DNA of 64,000 bases from Pyxidicoccus xibeiensis (lineage in GTDB: Bacteria > Myxococcota > Myxococcia > Myxococcales > Myxococcaceae). The position numbers and the translations under genes were made by a program. Numbering within the stretch: the first letter of the stretch is position 1; the number at the start of each line of letters is the position of its first letter. Shown piece after piece: positions 26,700 to 35,059 of this stretch. The stretch is taken from NCBI RefSeq assembly GCF_024198175.1, contig NZ_JAJVKV010000002.1, forward strand, positions 62,001-126,000. The letters run 5' to 3'. Below the pieces are notes generated by a model that was given only the letters and a program-made list of their open reading frames with translations, searched no databases and had not been told where the DNA came from.

Positions 26700-27418
26700 G
26701 GCAGAGCGCTTGGCGGATGCGTCGCCGCGCCCTCATCCATTGCCTCCGCCGCGCCACTGCCGGTCGCCTCATCCGGGGCCTTCTCGCCGTCAGGAGGTGG
26801 CCTGCCTCCGGGCCCCCGGGGCGCCGACTCCTCCCTGGGCCCGAGCGCCCGCCAGAGCGCCTCCGCCGACGCGAGCACGTCCTCCTCCGTGACTGCGCCT
26901 TCCCACCTCGCCGCCACCCGCCCCAGCTCCGCCAGCGCGCCCCACACCAGGCACGTCCTCGCCATCGCGGAACCCGGCTCCAGTGCTCCGTCGCGCTCGC
27001 CCTGGCTGACGACCTCGCGAATCAGGTCTCGCACCCGCCAGCCTCGCTCGTCGTCCGGCCCCTGCTCCGGACGGGCGTGCAGGAAGACGAAGCTGAAGAC
27101 GCCGGGCATCCGCAACACGTAGTTGGCCAGCAGTCGCCAGAGGGCGAAGAAGCCCTCGCGGAAGCCCGCGCCCTCGTCCGTGCTGGCCATCTGGAACTCG
27201 TAGCGCGCATACCGGTACAGCTCGTCGTCGGAGAAGTCGCGAATGGCCAGCGCACAGCCGCGCTTGCTGCCATAGCGCCGGTACAGCGAGCCCACCGACA
27301 TGCGCATCACCCGCGCCAGCTCCGCGGCCGAAGTGTTCTCGTAGCCGCGCTGCGCCATCACCGCCGCCGCTTCCTCCATCCGCGTGGCCATGAACTGCTG
27401 GTACAGCTCCATGATCAT
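26700..27418 (-). CDS. TetR/AcrR-family regulator (3' end not defined)
   Basis: Starts at ATG 27418 (MIMELYQQFMATRMEEAAAV). The N-terminal TetR helix-turn-helix is clear: AAELARVMRMSVGSLYRRYG, followed by SKRGCALAIRDFSDDELYRY. A helical ligand domain extends to about residue 205 (ALWRALGPREE). After that the sequence becomes Pro/Ala/Gly-rich and the frame has no stop codon for roughly 950 further codons, running antisense through the desaturase and into the cyclase gene. I therefore give only the TetR-like part; the listed end is approximate. A lost stop, a frameshift or a base error near 26.6-26.8 kb are all possible. A perfect palindrome lies 31 bp upstream of the start. Confidence 0.75.
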
Positions 27419-27792
27419 CTACCCACCCCCTGCCGGACCGACCCGCCCGCGGAAGGAACGTTCCTTCCGCCAGCACCTTCCTACCGGGTGGGGCTGACAT
27501 GCCGACGGCGGACGACCGGGCAGGTCCGCTGCGGCCCATGGCCCGCGGAGAGGCCGGAAGACCTCTCGCGGGCTCAGGCGAGGCGGGCTCCCTCCAGGTC
27601 TCAAGTCAGCCCTTCCGAGAGCCTGCCCATGACACGTCCCCGACGGCACCGGAGCCTGCGGCCCTGGCATGGCATGACCGCACGGGGGCTGCCGTCCCCA
27701 CCCTGAGGCTTGGAAGGAAGGCTCATTTCGTGGGGGCGCGCCCCTTCCTCGCTGGCAGCAGGAGTCATCCGCATCTTGAATGAGCGGCGGTC
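27419..27792. other. intergenic region upstream of TetR
   Basis: Apart from the palindrome, it holds a strong hairpin: GCCCGCGGAGAGG (27541-27553) pairs with CCTCTCGCGGGC (27562-27573), with one bulged G. A 94-codon plus-strand frame (27499-27783) has no ribosome site or recognisable features. Confidence 0.5.
27449..27470. promoter_or_regulatory. 22-bp perfect palindrome, likely TetR operator
   Basis: The half-site GCGGAAGGAAC and its exact inverse GTTCCTTCCGC join without a spacer. It lies 31 bp upstream of the TetR start, the usual place for autoregulation by this family, and in the same intergenic gap as the divergent region. Confidence 0.7.
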
Positions 27793-29208
27793 TCAGGTGA
27801 GCCGCTGGGGCTGGAGCCGCAGGACGTCCATCTGCCGGACGTCCCACTCCTCCAGGGCATCCTGTCCAGCGATGTAGCGGCGGGCCTTGTTCTTCACCGG
27901 GTTGCGGATGCTGAGAATCTCCGGGCCGGAGAAGAGGATGGTCTGCTTGTAGCGGGGCATGTCGCTCATGGTGAGCTTGGACCAGTAGTGCTTCGCGATG
28001 TTGGGCAGGCTGCCCAGCTCCCCGCAGAGCCGGTTGAAGTGCTCGATGACCTCGGAGGTGTGGAGGTTCTTCGGCTGGTGGCACAGGGTGTAGCCGTCGT
28101 AGTCGCGGCTGACGGTGCCGGGCAGCAGGCGCCCCTCGGCCTGCAGCTCGCGGAAGAAGGGCGTCTCCGGGTAGGGGCAGACGATGCCCAGGAAGGTGAC
28201 GGAGAAGTACTTCAGGTCCGCCAGGTACATGGGCAGCTTCTCCAGGTACTCGTTGGTGTCGCCGTCCGAGCCGACGATGAGGCCGAAGGACAGGAGGATG
28301 CCGGCGGAGAAGACGCGGCGGATGACGGCGTCCACCTCGCTCAGCTTGTTCTGGCCCTTGTTCATCGCCTTGATGGAGTCGGGGTTGAGGGACTCCAGGC
28401 CCGTGTAGACGTAGCGGCAGCCGGCCTTCGCCATCAGCTTCACGAGTGACTCGTCCTTGAGGACGTTGAACGTCAGGGCGCAGCCCCAGGTCTTCTTCAG
28501 GGGGATGAGCGCCTCGCACAGCTCGCGCAGGTACTTGGGCGAGCCGCCCAGGTTGTTGTCGAGGAAGACGAAGGCGTCCCCCATGAGGCCCAGGTAGTTG
28601 GGGTTCCAGCGCATGCGCGTCTGGATTTCGTCGATGACGGCGGAGACGGGGCGGAAGCGGTAGCGCTCGTTGCCGGTGAGGACGCAGAAGTTGCAGGTGA
28701 AGGGGCAGCCGCGGGAGGCCTCGATGCCGGGCAGGCGCAGCTTGTTGTTCGTGAAGTCGATGAGCTCGTAGCGGTAGGGGCGGATGGCGGAGGCGCCCAG
28801 GGAGGGGCGGCTGTAGACGGGCTGGAGCTGGCCCTTCTCGAAGTCCTCGATGAGGGCGGGGACGTTGGCCTCGGGCTCGCCGGTGATGACCGCGTCGAAG
28901 TACTGCTTCGCGTCGTCGGGGAAGTAGGACGCGTGGCGTCCACCGGCGACCGTCTTCATTCCGCGCTGGCGGAAGAGGGTGGAGAGCACCTTGGTGTGCT
29001 CGTAGTACGAGTGCAGGTACGAGAAGAAGACGAGGTCCCAGTGGCGGTCCATCGGGATGTCGGCTTCCTTCTCGTTGTAGAGCTCGACGTGCGCGTGCTC
29101 CGGGCAGAGTCCGGCGATGAGCTCCGGCACGGAGGACTGCATGATGGACGGCTCCTTGATACGGAGCCGGGTGGGGTGGGTATACGTGGCGATGACGGCG
29201 ATCCGCAT
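27793..29208 (-). CDS. B12-binding-type radical SAM enzyme
   Basis: A 471-aa protein. The radical SAM 4Fe-4S cluster motif is GCPFTCNFC, with C168, C172 and C175 (CxxxCxxC). The N-terminal 130 residues form a Rossmann-like domain (LVFFSYLHSYYEHTKVLSTL, then KTVAGGRHASYFPD), as in the B12-binding radical SAM family, though the classic DxHxxG cobalamin motif is not seen. A C-terminal helical part follows (KNLHTSEVIEHFNRLCGELG). Such enzymes do methylations, cyclisations and lipid or tetrapyrrole modifications; the reaction here is unknown. It is divergent from a GNAT acetyltransferase gene, separated by 153 bp. Confidence 0.85.
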   Translation of the reverse strand: MRIAVIATYTHPTRLRIKEPSIMQSSVPELIAGLCPEHAHVELYNEKEADIPMDRHWDLVFFSYLHSYYEHTKVLSTLFRQRGMKTVAGGRHASYFPDDAKQYFDAVITGEPEANVPALIEDFEKGQLQPVYSRPSLGASAIRPYRYELIDFTNNKLRLPGIEASRGCPFTCNFCVLTGNERYRFRPVSAVIDEIQTRMRWNPNYLGLMGDAFVFLDNNLGGSPKYLRELCEALIPLKKTWGCALTFNVLKDESLVKLMAKAGCRYVYTGLESLNPDSIKAMNKGQNKLSEVDAVIRRVFSAGILLSFGLIVGSDGDTNEYLEKLPMYLADLKYFSVTFLGIVCPYPETPFFRELQAEGRLLPGTVSRDYDGYTLCHQPKNLHTSEVIEHFNRLCGELGSLPNIAKHYWSKLTMSDMPRYKQTILFSGPEILSIRNPVKNKARRYIAGQDALEEWDVRQMDVLRLQPQRLT

Positions 29209-29361
29209 AGCGGGGAAAGGCTCCGGGATGGAACGTCGCGGCAGCAGCGCGGAGAGCAGCTCACGTCAATCGTTCAGCGCCCCCCGGCCTGACCGTGTGA
29301 GCAGGATGGAACGGTTGCAGCGGCTTGGCAAAATGACAGCCGCGTAGGATGCGGGGAGACA

Positions 29362-29865
29362 ATGTCACCAGAGACGAAGACGCAGGTTCCGGCCTTCCGG
29401 GTGAGGGTCGCGACAGGGGCGGACGCGCCGGTGCTGCTGGCGCTGCTGCGCCAGTTCGCGGAGGAAGAGGAGAGCGCGCAGTTCATGCTGGCCACCGAGC
29501 CCCGGCTGCGAGAGGCGCTCGAGACGCGGCTGCTCCGGGCCGCGCTGGTGGAGGGGCCCGAGGGCGCGGTGGGGTTCGCCACGTACACAGTGGACTTCAT
29601 GGTGTGGGCGGACTCGCGCGTCCTGCGCCTGGACGACCTGTACGTGCACGGCAGGGCGCGGGGCCGGGGGCAGGGCGTGGCGCTGATGCGGCACCTGGCG
29701 GAGGTGGCCATGGCGGAGGGGATACCCATGCGCTGGGAGATGCGGCCGCAGAATGCCTCCGCGCGCGCGTTCTACGAGCGGCTGGGAGCCCAGGCGCGGG
29801 ACAAGTCGGTGTTCCGGTGGATGCCGGACGCGATGCAGCGCTTCCTCGCGGCGCCTGGGCAGTAG
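29362..29865 (+). CDS. GNAT-family N-acetyltransferase
   Basis: A 167-aa protein of normal size. It shows FRVRVATGADAPVLLALLRQ at the N-terminus, the central strand VLRLDDLYVHGRARGRGQGV with the acetyl-CoA motif (RGRGQG), and MRWEMRPQNASARAFYERLG at the end, all standard for GNAT. The ribosome site GGGGAG lies 4 bases before the ATG. The substrate is unknown. It is transcribed away from the radical SAM gene and is followed after 87 bp by the pseudouridine synthase gene. Confidence 0.9.
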   Translation: MSPETKTQVPAFRVRVATGADAPVLLALLRQFAEEEESAQFMLATEPRLREALETRLLRAALVEGPEGAVGFATYTVDFMVWADSRVLRLDDLYVHGRARGRGQGVALMRHLAEVAMAEGIPMRWEMRPQNASARAFYERLGAQARDKSVFRWMPDAMQRFLAAPGQ

Positions 29866-29952
29866 GAGCCCCGCCTGAGGCCAGCAGCCGTGCGGTCTGC
29901 TGGACGTATCGCAGGGGCCCCCTCAGGGCCTCGGGACGTGTAGGGTGCCCTG

Positions 29953-30843
29953 GTGCTGCTCAACGACGGCTATGTGTACCGCGAGAAGCTCGGGAACCGA
30001 CCGGGCAGCAGCGCGCTCGCCCACCTGACGGACCGGTACCGTCACTCCACTGAAGCCGAGTGGCAGGCCCGCTTCGTGCGCGGCGAGGTGCAGTTGGACG
30101 GTGTCGTCGCGGACGGCTCGGAGGCGCTGCGAGCAGGGCAGTGGCTGTGCTGGCACCGCCCACCCTGGGAGGAGCACGACACCCCCCAGGGCTTCGAGCT
30201 CGTGCATGAAGACGCGGAGCTCGTCGTCGTGGTGAAGCCGGGGGGCCTGCCGACGCTTCCCTCGGGGGGCTACCTGAAGAACACGCTGCTGTCCTTCGTG
30301 CAGGCCCGCTGGCCCGAAGCCGTCCCCATGCACCGCCTGGGGCGGGCGACGTCCGGCCTGGTGCTCTTCACCCGCACGCACGACGCGGCCTCCAAGGTGG
30401 CGAGCAGCTGGCGCGAGGGCCGGGTGCACAAGCGCTACCGCGCGCTCTCCAGCGGGCTCGCCGCCAGCGAGCACTACGACATCCGCGCCCCCATCGGGCT
30501 CGTCCCCCACCCGCTGCTGGGCGAGGTGCACGGCGCGAACGCGCGCGGAAAGCCTTCGCACAGCACGGCGCAAGTCCTCGAGCGCCGCACCGGGGACACG
30601 CTCTTCCAGGTGGACATCCACACGGGGCGTCCCGAGCAGATTCGCATCCACCTGGCCTTCATCGGCCACCCCCTCGTGGGAGACCCGCTCTTCGCCGCGG
30701 GCGGCGTGCCGCTGGCCGACAACCCCGGCCTGCCCGGCGACGGCGGCTACCTGCTGCACGCCGAGTCGCTCGCCCTCCTGCATCCCCGCTCGGGCGAGCG
30801 CCTCCAGCTTCACGCGCCGCCGCCCCTCGCGCTCCGCTGCTAG
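29953..30843 (+). CDS. RluA-family pseudouridine synthase, plant-like HRLGRxTSG variant
   Basis: A 296-aa protein from GTG 29953. A short S4-like N-terminal part (ARFVRGEVQLDGVVADGSEA) precedes the catalytic domain, which shows VVVVKPGGLPTLPSGGYL, MHRLGRATSGLVLF (residues 126-139) and the C-terminal TGRPEQIRIHLAFIGHPLVG. In most RluA-type enzymes the motif is HRLDxxTSG with the catalytic Asp; here that position (130) is Gly. A subfamily with HRLGRxTSG is known to me from plants and some bacteria, so this may be a bona fide variant rather than a dead enzyme. Substrate RNA unknown. It converges on a methyltransferase gene. Confidence 0.85.
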   Translation: MLLNDGYVYREKLGNRPGSSALAHLTDRYRHSTEAEWQARFVRGEVQLDGVVADGSEALRAGQWLCWHRPPWEEHDTPQGFELVHEDAELVVVVKPGGLPTLPSGGYLKNTLLSFVQARWPEAVPMHRLGRATSGLVLFTRTHDAASKVASSWREGRVHKRYRALSSGLAASEHYDIRAPIGLVPHPLLGEVHGANARGKPSHSTAQVLERRTGDTLFQVDIHTGRPEQIRIHLAFIGHPLVGDPLFAAGGVPLADNPGLPGDGGYLLHAESLALLHPRSGERLQLHAPPPLALRC

Positions 30844-30868
30844 CGGCAGCAGCGCAGGGGCCGCGGCT

Positions 30869-31891
30869 TCAGGCGTCCTTCGGGCCCGGGCCCAGGGGCA
30901 CGTCCCAGCGCCGGGCGAGCTGCACCAGCGCGTCCGGCGTGCGCAGGTCCGTGGGAGGCAGCGCCACGCCGGGTCGCTGCAGGACGTACAGGTTCCAGAG
31001 GCCCTGCAGGCCCAGCCGGTGGATGTCCTCGTTCATCCGCCGCTCCAGCCGCGGGGCGTGCACGAAGCCCGCCGCCTCGAACTGGCGCCGCCACCACGCG
31101 AAGGACGCAATCGTCAGGTGCCCCTCCAGGGGCCGGCCCCACTCGTCACGCGCCAGGTCCTCCTCCGGCACCGGGCCGGGATACTCCGGCCCCTGCGCCC
31201 GGTAGTGCTCCAGCCGCTCCGGCCGCACCTTCCCGTCGAACCAGCCATCCGGGCCCGTGTCGCACGGGCCGAAGGACGGCGCCGTCACCACCAGGAAGCC
31301 CTGCGTCACGCGGAACAGCTCCGAAATCGCGTGCGGCACCAGGGCCGGCGGCAGGTGCTCCAGCGTCTCGAAGGCGGACACCAGCTCGAACTGCCGGTCC
31401 TCGAAGGGCAGGCGCTGGGACAGGTCTCCGAGGAACAGGTGCGGCTTGACGTCCCACGGCGCGTGGTGGATGGCGAAGTCGCTGAAGTCGGTGCCCTTGG
31501 CGTCCCAGCCCAGCTCGCGCAGCGCCTGCACCGTGAAGCCCAGCGCGCAGCCCACGTCCAGCGCGTCCTTCACCTCGAAGTGCTTCCACAGCAGGTACGC
31601 GGCCTTGTTGGCGTGGCTGGAGCTGCGGCGGTAGTGCTCGTAGCCGCTGTTGCCCTCGCGGTCCAACGGGTTGCGCCCGGCGCCGTAGTAGCTGGCCCCG
31701 TACATGTCCTCGCCCCCTCGTGCCAGCAGCAGGGACAGCTCGAAGCTCAAGAGCTCCAGGCCGCTGCGCAGCGGCGGGACGTGGGTGACACCCTTGATGA
31801 CCAGCCGCCGGGCCTCCAGCGCGAGCCGCCGCCGCACGCGGGCGGGCAGTCGCTGGAGACCATCTTTCGTGAGGAGTGACGAGAGCTTCAC
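30869..31891 (-). CDS. class I SAM-dependent methyltransferase
   Basis: About 340 aa. I choose GTG 31891 because CGGAG lies 8 bases before it; the open frame extends about 28 codons further with no better site. The SAM-binding motif I is ALDVGCALGFTVQALRELGW, motif II region TDFSDFAIHHAPW, and motif post-I FELVSAFETLEHLP, typical of Rossmann methyltransferases of the UbiE/COQ5 type. The C-terminus (RRQFEAAGFVHAPRLERRMN) is also usual. The N-terminal 90 residues are extra, with a basic first part and a YYGAGRNP segment. The substrate is unknown. Confidence 0.87.
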   Translation of the reverse strand: MKLSSLLTKDGLQRLPARVRRRLALEARRLVIKGVTHVPPLRSGLELLSFELSLLLARGGEDMYGASYYGAGRNPLDREGNSGYEHYRRSSSHANKAAYLLWKHFEVKDALDVGCALGFTVQALRELGWDAKGTDFSDFAIHHAPWDVKPHLFLGDLSQRLPFEDRQFELVSAFETLEHLPPALVPHAISELFRVTQGFLVVTAPSFGPCDTGPDGWFDGKVRPERLEHYRAQGPEYPGPVPEEDLARDEWGRPLEGHLTIASFAWWRRQFEAAGFVHAPRLERRMNEDIHRLGLQGLWNLYVLQRPGVALPPTDLRTPDALVQLARRWDVPLGPGPKDA

Positions 31892-31981
31892 GGACACGAC
31901 TCCGGCAGGCAGGGGACCGCGCCTCTTATGCCAGGAACCGGTGGCCCGGTCACCCCTGCCCGAGCGGGCCGTCACGGCCGG

Positions 31982-32380
31982 CTACGGCTGGGCGCGCAGC
32001 CAGGTCGTGGCGGTCTCGAGGTTGTCGAACAGCACGGCCGTGCCAGGCAGTGCCTGCTGCAGCGTCGTCGTCGCGGAGACGAAGCTGAGGCGGGCCGGGG
32101 ACTGGACCCAGGCGAAGTGGCGCAGTCCCGCCTGCTGCATCCGGGGGAACCAGTTGCCCGCGACCCAGGCCGCGGCGCCCACCCAGATGCCCGTCACCAG
32201 CGTGTTGTCGTTCAACACCTTCGACAGGCGCAGCGCGGCCAGCAGCCGCAGCATCTCCTCGCAGCCGGCCTTCACCATGTCGACGGACTGGTAGCCCTTC
32301 CAGTTCGCATACAGCCAGCCTTCTGACTGCTCATGGTGGATGTCGAGGTTGTCGCTCGAATACAGCACGTGCCCGGCCAT
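31982..32380 (-). CDS. SpoIIAA/STAS-like small protein
   Basis: About 132 aa from ATG 32380, preceded by AGAGAGG at a good distance; an upstream in-frame start at 32416 has no such site. The sequence follows the pattern of single-domain STAS/SpoIIAA-like proteins found scattered in bacteria: LYANWKGYQSVDMVKAGCEE, then KVLNDNTLVTGIWVGAAAWV, then FPRMQQAGLRHFAWVQSP, and a C-terminal FDNLETATTWL. No function is established for this family that I know of; a role in signalling or stress is possible. Confidence 0.72.
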   Translation of the reverse strand: MAGHVLYSSDNLDIHHEQSEGWLYANWKGYQSVDMVKAGCEEMLRLLAALRLSKVLNDNTLVTGIWVGAAAWVAGNWFPRMQQAGLRHFAWVQSPARLSFVSATTTLQQALPGTAVLFDNLETATTWLRAQP

Positions 32381-32586
32381 GAACCTCTCTGAAGGCTGAA
32401 GGGAAGCTCTACTCAAGGACGTTGGGCCTCCGGGTCAAGGAGGATCGTCCTCCTGTTCCGGAGCGCACCCCGACAACCTGCCAGTGCGGGACGCCCCTGT
32501 CCGGTTCCTCCCAGTCCGGGGACGAGTCCGGCGGGAAGCCTCCTGCCTGCCCTCCTGCCGGGCCGCCGAAGCAGCCCGGAGGCCTG

Positions 32587-32907
32587 TCAGTCACACGGCA
32601 GCATCAGCGTGAAGGCCGAGCCCGCGCCGGGACGGCTGGTCAGCGCCACGGTGCCACTGTGGGCCTCGACCACCTGCTTCACGATCCACAGGCCCAGCCC
32701 GAACCCCCCGGCGAACTGCTCGCTGTCCGCCTGGGCGAAGCGCTCGAAGATTCGCGCGTGGTCCTTCTCGTGGATGCCCGGACCGCTGTCGCGCACGACG
32801 AGGCGGGCCCAGGGGCCCTCGCTCTGGACCCGGACCGTCACCGGCATGCCGGGAGCGTAGCGCGCCGCGTTCTGCAGCAGGTTGGTGACCGCCTGCTCCA
32901 TGCGCAT
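32587..32907 (-). pseudogene. truncated histidine kinase (ATPase domain only)
   Basis: A 106-aa fragment made of a histidine-kinase HATPase domain: N box MEQAVTNLLQNAARYAPGMP, G1 VVRDSGPGI, and G2 GGFGLGLWIVKQVVEAHSGT. It begins at the residues that normally sit in mid-domain (the usual RMEQ just before the N box), so the dimerisation and phospho-accepting domain is missing. Only 49 bp separate its start from the SelO stop, which leaves no room for the missing part. It closely resembles the C-terminal kinase of the gene at 46933-50022. Most likely a remnant after a deletion or insertion; a functional ATPase-only protein is less likely. Confidence 0.7.
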
Positions 32908-32956
32908 CCGGTGGAGCAGGGCCCCACTCCCCGCGGCTGCCGGCGGGAACCGCCGA

Positions 32957-34525
32957 CTACGAGCTGCAGGAGAGCGCCGAGCACCCTGGCTTGGAGCGCG
33001 CCCAGTCCGGCCGCTTCGCCGCGTACTCCTCGCGCCCGGGCTGGTCGTCGAAGGGCCTGCGCATCACGTCGAGCAGCGTGTGCACCTTGGAGTCATCCCC
33101 CGCGTGCGCCGCGTCGATGGCCTCCTGGGCGAGCCAGTTGCGCAGGACGTACTTCGGATTCACCGCGTCCATCCGCCGGGCCAGCTCCGCCGGGGCCACG
33201 TCCTCGCGGCGGGTGCGCTGCCACCAGGCAGCCAGCCACTCGACGCCCTTCGCGACGTGCGCCTCGGGGACCTCGCCGTAGAACGTCTCGCGCACCACCG
33301 GCGGCAGCGACGTGGGCGCCGAGGCCATCGTCACCACCTGGGAGAGGCCGCGGAAGAAGCGGGTCATGTCCGTCTCCTCCTCCGCGAGCCAGGCGAAGCA
33401 GCCATTCGTCAGCGCCACGTCCGCCTCGTCCTGGAGCGACGACAGCCCGAGCTTCGCCGCGAAGCGCCTGCCTGCCTCTTCCCCGAAGGTGCGCTGGTAT
33501 TCCAGCAGGCCCGCCTCGAGCAGGGACTCGTCGTCGTCGAACAGCGGCATCAGCGCGACGCCCAGCCGCTCGATGTTCCACAGGCCGATGGCGGGCTGGT
33601 TGCCGAACCGGTAGCGCCGCTGCTCCGCGTCGGTGGTGTTGGGCGTCCAGCCGGGATTGAAGTCATCCACCCAGCCATAGGGGCCGTAGTCGATGGTGAG
33701 CCCCAGGATGGACATGTTGTCGGTGTTCATCACGCCGTGCACGAAGCCGACGGCCTGCCAGTGCGCGATGAGCTTCGCGGTGCGCCGCGCCACCTCGCGG
33801 TAGAAGGCCGCGTAGGTCTCCTTCGACGGCACGCCGAGCTCCGCGAAGAAGTGCTGCACGGTGTAGTCCGCCAGCTGCTTCAGCAGCGCCACGTCACCGC
33901 GGCTGGCGCACAGCTCGAAGTTGCCGAAGCGCAGGAAGGACGGCGCGACACGGCAGACGATGGCGCCGGGCTCGGCCTCGGGGTGGCCGTCGTAGAACAT
34001 GTCGCGGATGACCGCGTCGCCCGTCGCCACCAGCGACAGCGCCCGGGTGGTGGGCACGCCCAGGTGGTGCATCGCCTCGCTGCACAGGAACTCGCGAATC
34101 GACGAGCGGAGCACCGCGCGTCCATCCGCGCGGCGGGAGTAGGGCGTGGGCCCCGCGCCCTTGAGCTGGAGCTCCTGGCGCGTGCCGTCCGGTGTCAGCA
34201 GCTCGCCCAGGACGATGGCGCGCCCGTCCCCGAGCTGCCCGGCCCAGTTGCCGAACTGGTGGCCCCCATAGTTGGCGGCATACGGCACCATGCCCGGCCA
34301 CAGGGCGTTGCCGGCCAGCACCTGCACGGCCTCGGCAGCCTGGAGCGTGGCCGCGTCCAGCCCGAGCAGCCGGGCCACCTCGGGAGACCAGGCAATCATG
34401 CGCGGCGCGGCCACGGGCGTCGGCTGGACCCTGGACCAGAGCGCACCCTGCACCTGGCGCGGGCGGCGGTCGCTGAGCGGGTCTCCGGGGAGGGATTCGA
34501 CGAAGCGCGAGTGGAACGAAAGCAT
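32957..34525 (-). CDS. selO: protein adenylyltransferase SelO (YdiU)
   Basis: A 522-aa protein of normal SelO length. It has the family blocks PYAANYGGHQFGNWAGQLGD, GAGPTPYSRRADGRAVLRSS, FVHGVMNTDNMSILGLTIDY and the C-terminal end PGCSALSCSS. SelO is a pseudokinase-fold enzyme that transfers AMP to proteins in redox stress. The penultimate cysteine is the position where some homologues carry selenocysteine; here the codon is an ordinary Cys codon. The truncated kinase lies downstream and the PRC-barrel gene upstream on the same strand. Confidence 0.95.
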   Translation of the reverse strand: MLSFHSRFVESLPGDPLSDRRPRQVQGALWSRVQPTPVAAPRMIAWSPEVARLLGLDAATLQAAEAVQVLAGNALWPGMVPYAANYGGHQFGNWAGQLGDGRAIVLGELLTPDGTRQELQLKGAGPTPYSRRADGRAVLRSSIREFLCSEAMHHLGVPTTRALSLVATGDAVIRDMFYDGHPEAEPGAIVCRVAPSFLRFGNFELCASRGDVALLKQLADYTVQHFFAELGVPSKETYAAFYREVARRTAKLIAHWQAVGFVHGVMNTDNMSILGLTIDYGPYGWVDDFNPGWTPNTTDAEQRRYRFGNQPAIGLWNIERLGVALMPLFDDDESLLEAGLLEYQRTFGEEAGRRFAAKLGLSSLQDEADVALTNGCFAWLAEEETDMTRFFRGLSQVVTMASAPTSLPPVVRETFYGEVPEAHVAKGVEWLAAWWQRTRREDVAPAELARRMDAVNPKYVLRNWLAQEAIDAAHAGDDSKVHTLLDVMRRPFDDQPGREEYAAKRPDWARSKPGCSALSCSS

Positions 34526-34646
34526 GTGAGCTCAGATGCCGGAGCGGCCCGGATGATGCGGGGGGAGGACTGCTCTACCACCCCGGCACGGCCGCCTGCA
34601 CGCCTGGAGGGGAGGCAACCCCGTCACCGGCGGCGTGCCCCGGTGC

Positions 34647-34949
34647 TCAGTGCGCCGGGGGAGCAGCGGACTCCGAGGGCAGCACCTGGCGCAGCTCGTC
34701 GACGGAGACCGAGAGCAGCACCGTGTCACTCACCGACTGGACGATGCGCGTCGGCAGCTCGATGCGGCCCGCGTGGAAGAAATTCCAGAATGCGCCAATC
34801 TGGTCGGCGGTCTCCGAGTGCAGCTTCACCTGCAGCGCCTCGACCTTCCAGGTCTCGCTGTCGATGGACAGGGCCTCCACGGTGCCGAGCTCCTGGCCGC
34901 CCGCGGCGACGACCGTGCGGCCCGCGTGGACGCGCTCCGTGATTCGCAT
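34647..34949 (-). CDS. PRC-barrel domain protein
   Basis: A 100-aa protein. I choose ATG 34949, preceded by AAGGAG seven bases upstream; the open frame extends another 63 codons without a ribosome site. The sequence MRITERVHAGRTVVAAGGQE followed by LGTVEALSIDSETWKVEALQ is the beta-barrel pattern of PRC-barrel proteins, as in photosynthetic reaction-centre H subunits and RimM. The C-terminal half (PTRIVQSVSDTVLLSVSVDE) is the matching second part. Free-standing PRC-barrel proteins are small adaptors; the partner is unknown. Confidence 0.78.
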   Translation of the reverse strand: MRITERVHAGRTVVAAGGQELGTVEALSIDSETWKVEALQVKLHSETADQIGAFWNFFHAGRIELPTRIVQSVSDTVLLSVSVDELRQVLPSESAAPPAH

Positions 34950-35059
34950 GTGCCGGCTCCTTCCCCTCCTGGGATGATGGGGATGGCGCCAGCGGGGTGC
35001 CGCGAGGCGCGCACGGGTGTCGGAGGAGCGATGCCCCGGACACTCGCTCCACACGCGGG

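Noticed and set aside
27499-27783. A 94-codon plus-strand gene in the TetR upstream region.
   Set aside because: No ribosome site, no recognisable features, and it spans a hairpin; likely a chance frame.
32957-34525. Selenocysteine at the SelO C-terminus.
   Set aside because: The frame is continuous to the stop and the C-terminal residue is an ordinary Cys codon, with no in-frame TGA.
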